The translations under genes were made by a program, and so were the position numbers. A model generated the notes under the pieces. That model had not been told where the DNA came from and did not search any database. It saw only the letters and a program-made list of their open reading frames with translations. Below, piece by piece: positions 56,479 through 64,000 of a stretch of 64,000 nt of DNA. This stretch comes from Smallanthus sonchifolius (taxonomy: Eukaryota; Streptophyta; Magnoliopsida; Asterales; Asteraceae). How positions within the stretch are numbered: the first letter of the stretch is position 1; the number at the start of each line of letters is the position of its first letter. The stretch is taken from assembly GCA_023525975.1 (NCBI GenBank), contig CM042044.1, positions 6,868,501 to 6,932,500 of the forward strand, read 5' to 3'.

Positions 56479-58004
56479 TAGGTTATAGTAAAAAGGGTTT
56501 TAAAAATAAGAAGGGTAAGAAGGATTCTAAGCTTAACATGTGTAATTTTATTGTTTTTAAAGGAGGGCATAATGGTCAATGTGTAATATACCAGGTCAAT
56601 GTGTACTACACCAGGTCAATGTGTAATACAAGTTCTGATATTACACAATGATCAGACCTGATATTACACAATGAGCATATTACACAATGACATGACATAT
56701 TTGAGCGAATTACACAATAATGAGCGAATTACACAATGTGCTGGAAAACGTAAAACACAATGATGAAAACATATAACACAATGATGAAAAATATTTGACA
56801 TAATGAACTTGTATTACACAATGACCTGACTAATTACATAATGAACTTGTATTACACAATGACTTGACTAATTACACAATGAACTTGTATTACACAATGA
56901 CCATACATGGTATACACAATGACCAGACGTGGTATTACACAATGAACTTGTATTACACGATGAACTTGTATTACACAATGTCCTGACTAACTACACAATG
57001 AGCTGGAAAACGTAAAACACAATGATAAATACATATAACACAATGAACTTGTATTACACATTGAACTTGTATAACACAATGAACTTGTATTACACAATGA
57101 ACTTGTAATACACAATGACTTGACTAATTACACAATGAACTTGTATTACACAATGACCAGACGTGGTATTACACAATGAACTTGTATTATACAATGAACT
57201 TGTATTACACGATGAACTTGTAATACACAATGACCTGACTAACTACACAATGAGCTGGAAAACGTAAAACACAATGATAATACATATAATACAATGAACT
57301 TGTATTACACATTGAACTTGTATAACACAATGAACTTGTATTACACAATAAACTTGTATTACACAGTGACCTGACTGATTACACAATAACCTGACTAATT
57401 ACACTATGAACTTGTATTACACAATGACCAGACGTGGTATTACACAATGAACTTGTATTACACAATGAACTTGTATTACACGACGGACTTGTATTACACA
57501 ATGACCTGACTAACTACACAATGAGCTGAAAAACGTAAAACACAATGATAAATACATGTAACACAATGAACTTGTATTACACAATGACCAGACGTGGTAT
57601 TACACAATGAACTTGTATTACACATTGAAATTGTATTACACAATGAACTTGTATTACACATTGACCTGACTAATTACACAATGAGCTAAAAAACGTAAAA
57701 ACAAATTTGTTTTTGTTTATAACGACACTGTACTCGTTTTAAAGATAAAAAACGCTCGTTTTTATGGTGTTATTTTTTTAAAAAAATAATGTCTTATGTA
57801 AAAGTTACGAACGTTTAAAAATGAGGGGGAAACTTGATAAAAAGTCAACAAAAGTGGCCAAGACTAAAATACCCTTCCAACAACTTTTTCTCCTACAATT
57901 TAATCTCAACCGTTAAATCTTTTCTACAGTTTAATCTAATGGTCATAAATCTTTCTCACTCTTCTTACAATTAAAATACTTTTTACCTGAACATAATCCT
58001 CTAT
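56471..58004. mobile_element. TIR element in a (TA)n tract with minisatellite core
   Basis: Both ends lie in TA microsatellite (56430-56475 and 58001-58028). The ends are imperfect inverted repeats of about 45 bp: left tatagggttaggttatagta with aaaaaggg, right ctttttacctgaacataatc with ctata. The layout, a MITE flanked by (TA)n, is like the Micron elements described in rice. The interior is mostly the minisatellite at 56590-57700. No coding capacity. Confidence 0.65.
56590..57700. repeat. Minisatellite, 18-bp monomer with higher-order period
   Basis: The monomer acacaatgaacttgtatt and variants (acacaatgaccagacgtggt, acacaatgacctgacta) fill about 1.1 kb. A marker gagctggaaaacgtaaaaca recurs at about 56741, 57003, 57255, 57526 and 57686, giving a higher-order period near 260 bp (262, 252, 271) with a shortened last unit. 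It lies inside the TIR element. Confidence 0.85.
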
Positions 58005-58028
58005 ATATATATATATATATATATATAG
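58001..58028. repeat. (TA)n microsatellite between two elements
   Basis: A TA run separating the right end of the 56471-58004 element from the left end of the next. Confidence 0.85.
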
Positions 58029-60080
58029 AGGGGCATTCAATTAAGAACCATTAACAAGTTGAGAACATTAAGAACCGTATTAAAAGATTGTACATTTGCT
58101 TTAGATTCTTGTACACAACTTAAAAAATGAAGAGAAGAGTAAAATCGGTATTTGGCCTTGATCCGTCTCTCTCTCTCTCCCTCTCATAATAACCGCCCCA
58201 CTCTCCCCTTATTCCTCCATCTTCTCCGTATTATACAATAACTTGGTATCAATCTTGTTTCAATCAATGGCTGCAACTTTTAATATCTCTTCGAAGTAAA
58301 TACATGTCACGAACCAAGATTCTATCCCCTCTTTATTTCTATCACTCTTGTATTGTATCTCTAATAGAAGAATAAACCCCGTACCCTCGTCTCTCGACAA
58401 CGATACTCTCCCCTTAAAACAGCCCTAGAGATGTTCTCCTGCACACGCACCTTCATCTTCGTCGACGATTACATAAGGAAAGTCTAGAGACAGCCGAGTA
58501 GTAAGACCCTAGGGTTGCTCATCCGTAGCTTCAATAACACTAGCCACCAATTTTTCACTCGGTATAAACCTCATCGTTGATCTCTTTGAGAAACATAACA
58601 GGCTACCGGAATGCGAATAATGAGGAAAAGTAATTAAACTTCCATTTCCAAGGGAGGTTTTTCCTTTTGAGAGTAGGTGTGACTTAGGGAAGAGAATAGC
58701 ACTGGAAAAATCATTCCCAAACCCATTTTGGCCAAAGAAACTTCAGATGATGATTTCGTTGTCACACCGGTAACAAGGCGAAATGTGCATATACTAAAAA
58801 AGTATTACTAGTTCAAGTACTATATGTGCTTTCATCAAGTGACAGTCAACTTATTTGTACAAGTTCTTTATCTCTGCATATGTGCAGTAACTATTATTAA
58901 TGTGTACAGATTCGCTACTCACTCAATAGTTAGTGTAACAACTTGAAAATGGATTGAAGAATGGTCAAACAAGCAGTATTTTGAACACCGATTTAAACTT
59001 TTGTTGAATGCATATGTGCATTTTCATAATCAAAAGCTAACGCACCAATATTTAGGAACTGAGAAATGGATTGTAAATAGAAAATATGTTGTTCCAGAAA
59101 CCATCTAAAACTTTGTTAATGCAGTTTTTTCATTACACGAATTCACACGTGCAGTAATCTGCTTGTGCAACAATGCATTGTGCATTACTGAATACGCTCA
59201 TTAGTTCATGAATGCATTAATGCAAATAATTAAGATTTACTATATATTATACATGAAGATCGAAAACGTCACCATTTGAAATTCCTTGTTTGATTTAACT
59301 AAACCAAAAGATATATGAAGTCAAGAGTCCCAAAAATGTGTTCAACAAATAATAACTATGACACTACCATTTTCAGTTACACTTAACTAAACCTGAATGA
59401 AACTTCGTCATATGCATATTTGCTACACATAACAAATGTATGGCAAGTTCTATCTTGGGAAGTGTTATGTACTTAAAGAACACATAATTCATATGTGCAT
59501 ATATCGCACATCAATGTCCGTGTGCAATTATTTTTTTTCTCTATTTGTGCATGTTATTTTACATATTGTTGGAGCATGTAATTCATTTGATAACAATAAA
59601 ATTAGAAGTGATATTAATGCAAATGTTTGTTATGTACTAAAATTAGCTACCACGATTTAGCATACACTAGAATATATATATATATACATCAATTAAACAT
59701 AATGCATACATGCATGTATTGTGTTCTACCCAGATATTTTGAAAAATTACATCTTACCCGTTTTACTAGACTAATCAATTTTAAAATAGAAAAAAAATTA
59801 TAACAATCACCTGTATCGTTTAATACTTACATAGCAATGAAAATACCAAATTAATATATAAAATAATGATGGCGTCAAATCTTCACGGATACCCACTTGG
59901 TAACTACCCATTTTGTGAACTTATAACCATATCCACGTTCATAAAGATCAATATGTGAAAATACCCTTTTACCCTTATGAATTAGAAAAAGAAAATATAA
60001 TATAAATAAAATGATTGGTTTAAAATGATTCTTATAGTTCTCTACTTTTGTTTGGTTCTCAAAAGAATAGATCCCTATAT
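58024..60080. mobile_element. Second TIR element in the TA tract
   Basis: Left tatagaggggcattcaattaa followed by gagaacatt; right ggttctcaaaagaatagatc followed by cctata. These are imperfect inverted ends, again next to TA repeats (right side ctatatatatatgg). The interior has CT-rich leader-like DNA (58161-58230) but no protein I recognise. About 2 kb. Confidence 0.5.
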
Positions 60081-60168
60081 ATATATGGCTGAAAACAGTT
60101 GTATAATCTCGGCTTGGGTTTTGCATCTTTTCTAGGAAAATTAGTTGAGAATTTTTCAAACTTTTACA

Positions 60169-60710
60169 ACATACTACTAAAAAAAAAGACATTTGCTATG
60201 GATTTTTGCTACGGACATAATCGGTCGCAAAATTTGCTACGAATTAGCTACGAATACAGTTTGCTACGGTTTAGCTACGGTCGTTGCAATCGAAATCCAT
60301 AGCAAAATCCATCACAAAATCAAGAAAATAAATATTATAATATATGTTAATAAAGTCGGTAGCAAAATCTGTAGCAAATAAATATTAAAAAATAATAAGT
60401 AAAATAATTTAGGAAAAGACGTAGCCAAATCAATAGCAAAATTGAGAAAACAAATACTAAATAAATATTTTGATAATATTGGTAGCAAAACCCGTTGCAA
60501 ACCTGACAAAATAAATATTCATAAAATAATTTTATAAAACCCGTAACAAAATTCATAGTAAATATGACAAAATAAATATTCATAAAATAATTTAATAAAA
60601 CCCGTAACAAAATCCGTAGCAAAATCAATAAAATAAGTATTAAAAACAATTAAAACTAAGTAAAAAAAAATATGCAACAAAATCGAGAAAATAAATATTT
60701 AAAAAAAAAA
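60169..60710. mobile_element. CACTA-like terminus remnant
   Basis: Begins catactactaaaaaaaaaag followed by repeats of ttgctacgg/ctacgaatt and then, inverted, many gtagcaaaa-type units spread to about 60700. CACTA elements have CACTA tips and such subterminal repeats; here the tip reads TACTA, so it is degenerate. No transposase seen. Confidence 0.5.
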
Positions 60711-61410
60711 TTTAATGAAGATGGAAAAAGTCAATTTTGGTATTTCAAAAACATATTTATGAATGAAAGACAAATTTGATCACTTTTGATCACTTATGTA
60801 TGTGATTCATCAATTTAGATGAAACAAAGTCAATATTCACCAATCAAAATCACTAGTTGTTAAATCAAAGACACTAATCGATCAATCAAGACAAATTTAG
60901 CTTCTTATTGTCAATCATGTAAATGATTTATACAATAAAAACATATTAAAACTTAATATGGTATGATAAGTTTAATTATGTCATATCAAGAACTATCGCG
61001 ACTCTTAAGACCCAAAATGCCTTATTAAGACATGTTTAACACATTACAAATTAGTAACATCTATCTTAGACAACCAAAGTTGATATTGGTTATCATTTGA
61101 AGTCTTACATATGTGTGTGCGTGTGTATAAAATATTACCATTTGGGAACTCTTAAATATTATGAGAACTCATTAAAAAAATAATCAAAACCATTTTTTTA
61201 TATTTTTACTATTTTTATTATTTGAATACAACATAAAATATATATATATATATATAAAAAATTACATGTATTCGTATGCTAAAAATGTACACATGTGTAA
61301 TGATAACATTTACAGATGTGTACATTTTTACCATTTACACATGTGTAGGTTAATGATAATTAATTAATTAGTTAAACCCTTTTAGTATTAATTAAAGTAT
61401 AAAGAAGAAT
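60711..61410. other. AT-rich intergenic DNA
   Basis: No gene. Short tacacatgtgta-type motifs at about 61260-61345 and (TA)n at 61240-61256. Confidence 0.4.
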
Positions 61411-61935
61411 CTGATATTTATGCCAATGAACTATACTTGGAGTTGAAGTTGTTTGAGACATTTTTAATTAGTCAAATTATCAGCCATTTTGATGCTTTAA
61501 ACAATCTGAACCGGTTTTTTTTTTTTTCCTAATGCATTAATTGCATATAGAGTGTTGTTGACTATTCCGGTAACGGTGGATTCGACGGAGAGAAGCTTTT
61601 CAAAATTGAAGTTGTTGAAGTTCTACTTAAGATCAACAATGTCCCAAGAAAGACTTAATGGTTTAGCGATGATATCTATAGAAAACGATATATTAGAGAC
61701 TATGAATTATAAATATTTGACCGAGAGCTTTGCTTCCAAAAATGCTGAAAGAGTCTCACAATCCACATAATTAAGTAAATTCGATCTTTTGTTTTAGTAG
61801 TTATCGTTATAACAATTATTGTCGTATTAAGGTTTTTTATATATGATTATTGAGTTTTTTTATAGGGTCCGCCTTTTTTTACATGTCCCGGGTCTAAAAC
61901 GTTTTGAGATTCTCGGAACCGGCCTTGAATTCTTT
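61411..61935 (+). pseudogene. hAT transposase C-terminal remnant with element end
   Basis: Reads DIYANELYLELKLFETFLIS upstream, then after a T run LLTIPVTVDSTERSFSKLKL and FYLRSTMSQERLNGLAMISI, which is the dimerisation block of zf-MYM/TTF-type hAT transposases, ending at 61770. A g-c-rich tail near 61865-61930 (cccgggtctaaaa...gaaccggcc) is the inverted form of the terminus at 17647. N-terminal and catalytic parts are absent. Confidence 0.7.
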
Positions 61936-62074
61936 GATCTCATGGAAAAGAAAATAACATGTTAAAGTGATCTAGTGTCGTAAAACAATACAATATGTTC
62001 GACTACTTATGAAAGAATTAAGATTTGTTTAATTGTTTTGTTTGTGACAACAAATAGTTATTTCAGTAGCTATT

Positions 62075-62270
62075 AATTCAGATGGAACAAAAAATTTTAA
62101 TTGATCTTCATTTTGTTAGAGAAAAAACTGTGTCTCAAATTATTAAAACTAAGAAGGTTAATTCTGAATAACAACTAGCTAATATTTTTACAAAAGTCTG
62201 AGTATTATTCAACATGATCTCATGCTCAAATTAAGAATTAAGTTTGCATCATATGTTTCTTTGAAGACTT
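62075..62270 (+). pseudogene. Copia RNase H end fragment
   Basis: Reads IDLHFVREKTVSQIIKTKK, a stop, then QLANIFTK, the closing block of a copia polyprotein (compare DQLADMLTK in the young copia). Single small fragment with stops. Confidence 0.6.
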
Positions 62271-62987
62271 ATTTATGGTGATTAATAAAGGAACACAGTT
62301 GTAATCTTACAAAGATTCATTATTTTATCACCATCTACATCAGGAACAAACTTGTAATCTTATCTCACAAAGATTATACCTATCACCATGTTACTTTAGT
62401 AAGCTTTAAACATCACAAGAGTAAAAGGACACTGTTTTTAATGTGACATCTCAATGATATTCTCAACTATAACTTGTCACAATGTTACTCTGTCACATTA
62501 ATTCACAAGGAAAGATACGGTTAAATATGACCACTCAGTAACTAAAACTGTTAAGGTAACATGCAAAGCAAAAAAGATTCGTGAAAGCACTATGTAGCAT
62601 TTGAAAAATTAGGGTTTCAAAGTGGAGTGACAGAGATTCGTGAAAGTGGCATGTAGCATTGGAAAATTAAGAACTTAGTGGTTTGGTGACAATTTTCATG
62701 TAAACATTTCTTCTTGGTAAAAATAAGGATATGAAAACTAGAAGTGGAAATTAATGAATAACTTCTGGATGGTTACTAACAATATGGCTAATGTGTAGTA
62801 GCAATAGCCTAACTACAATATAATAGGATGTAAACACTCATAAGTTCAATTGTCACAGAGAAATTACACATTCAAGTTTCATAATAGACCATATAATTAG
62901 ATTTAGGAACTAATGGGTTTAATTACTTTTAAGAAAAACCTCCATTAATGCAAATACTTGAACCTGATATCAATAAGTTGAGTAAAA
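62271..62987. other. Intergenic, 3' flank of the SDR gene
   Basis: No coding signal; a locally repeated gattcgtgaaag..catgtagcattgaaaa block occurs at about 62575-62610 and 62634-62670. It may contain the SDR 3' UTR. Confidence 0.45.
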
Positions 62988-63763
62988 CTAGAGTTGTGAG
63001 ATTTCCCTCCTCTTTGATAAAATCTTTGGCCAAGATATGAACACAAAGTTCATAATTGAGTTGATAATTTCAGGACATAGTGTCTTCCATAGAAATATTG
63101 TCTTCATCCATGAAGGCACTGTCAAATATTTATCTCCGCGTTTAATGCTACTAACAATCTCCTTGGCGCATGTTTTAGCTGATATCTTTGGTACCCATTG
63201 CGCGTTTGCCTAGTCATATAAACTGAGAAAATAAACAAAACCAAAAAGGTGACGGATGAATGTATCACTTTTCTTACCTCCTCTAACACTTCTTTGTTGG
63301 TTAATCTCGTCTCGACCAATCCTGGAGTTACCACTGTTATATCAATATCTGAACCGACCTCGATCCTCAAAGTTTCAAAGAAACTTAGCAGTGCCTCTTT
63401 ACTTGCCTGTGACACCATTTTCTAAGAGTTAATGGTTGATGATCATATTTGGATCAGAGGAGTGATTTTTGCTAACCATTGCCTTCTTTAACAAGAAACC
63501 ATTTACTTGCTTAATAAGTTTTGGATATAGATGTTTTAAGTGTAATAGTTATGGAAGCAAATGTTAATTAAGTGTGATTACTGAATCAAGACGGAATCAA
63601 GATAAGCAAAGCATTCAATGTTTGTACTTACATTATAGATGCTTACTCTTGGGGTGGCGAACCAACCTCCACAAGAACATATAGTGATTATTTTTCCTTT
63701 GTACTTCCTTAAATGCGGAAGTGCAAAATGTGTAGTGTAAACTGATCCCCAAAAGTTTACATC
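62988..63763 (-). CDS. Short-chain dehydrogenase (steroleosin/11-beta-HSD type), 3' part
   Basis: Three exons on the minus strand, all phase 0: 63763-63632, 63406-63278, 63209-62988 (stop at 62990-62988). Exon 1 here reads DVNFWGSVYTTHFALPHLRK, GKIITICSCGGWFATPRVSI and YN; exon 2 ASKEALLSFFETLRIEVGSD, IDITVVTPGLVETRLTNKEV; exon 3 AQWVPKISAKTCAKEIVSSI, then LTVPSWMKTIFLWKTLCPEI. The catalytic YxxxK is YNASK, built across the first intron. The S in ITICSCGGW is the likely catalytic serine. The NAD(P)-binding GxxxGxG and the N-terminal anchor are upstream, outside the window or not seen. The family includes oil-body steroleosins and microsomal hydroxysteroid dehydrogenases. Confidence 0.88.
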
Positions 63764-64000
63764 CTAAAATACCATAAAAACAATAAGTTAGGGATGTTAA
63801 TTGCGGGTCATTAAATAACTAATTGTAAATTGATAAACAAGTATAGAGATAAGAGGGCTTGGTTTCATAATAATGTAAAAGTGATGATATACAATGAAAG
63901 ACATGAGGGCTATATATAGTCATTTAAATAAACCAAGCTAATAGAGAAAAGCTCAACGCAATACATAAATAGTCAATAACTGATTGTGCTAACATCCTCT
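63764..64000 (-). other. Intron of the SDR gene
   Basis: From the TTTTAG acceptor at 63764 to the window end no exon was recognised; the rest of the gene lies beyond 64000. Confidence 0.5.

Noticed and set aside
56590..57700. Regular short repeats resembling a CRISPR array
   Set aside because: Units are contiguous 18-mers with no unique spacers, and the genome is a plant; it is a minisatellite.

Overview
The window is plant nuclear DNA. It is AT-rich, has intron-containing genes with GT-AG splice sites, and is packed with LTR retrotransposons, hAT and Tourist-like elements, MITEs and (TA)n microsatellites. The gene families (MORC ATPase, TPD1-like, SAUR, steroleosin-type SDR) are those of a dicot. 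The repeat style (MITEs full of gggtcaaaa tracts, LTRs ending in ggggcgtgaca) looks like Asteraceae, but the species cannot be read from the sequence alone. No tools were run; all exon models were built by hand from reading frame, splice sites and recalled family sequence.

Layout. 1-4.6 kb is gene-free, with two diverged copies of one repeat and the 3' end of a gypsy element. 5.25-10.03 kb (minus) is a seven-exon gene for a predicted Golgi membrane protein with fucosyltransferase-like features; its introns carry MITEs and its promoter has Site II motifs. 11.43-14.64 kb (minus) is a two-exon TPD1-like secreted-peptide gene with a probable leader exon near 15.5 kb. 17.75-19.56 kb is a decayed copia element with both LTRs. 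19.7-34.6 kb (minus) holds a MORC4/7-type GHKL ATPase gene. It lacks its 5' part, has an exon cut by a long LTR and an exon one base out of phase, so it is probably a pseudogene. One of its introns carries a TRIM-like miniature element (114-bp LTRs), and a very young copia element (LTRs differing at 1 of 221 positions) sits inside that TRIM.

36.7-43.6 kb is a nested complex: a minus-strand gypsy fragment interrupted by a 3.5-kb solo LTR and by a 618-bp hAT-type MITE. 43.9-46 kb has a diverged tandem array and SINE-like units. 46.08-47.80 kb is a long-TIR element that carries a broken GH10 xylanase fragment. 50.62-51.06 kb is an intact intronless SAUR gene. 53.08-55.95 kb is an almost complete hAT transposon with a perfect 8-bp target duplication. 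56.47-60.08 kb holds two TIR elements sitting in (TA)n tracts, the first filled by a roughly 1.1-kb minisatellite. 60.2-62.3 kb has CACTA, hAT and copia remnants. 62.99-63.76 kb (minus) is the 3' half of a short-chain dehydrogenase (steroleosin/11-beta-HSD type) gene that runs off the window.

The host genes do not form a shared pathway; the window is a set of unrelated genes in a region built mainly by nested transposition. I found no convincing wholly new system. The most unusual items are the TRIM with non-TG LTR ends carrying a young copia, the element-borne xylanase fragment, and the minisatellite-filled element in a microsatellite.
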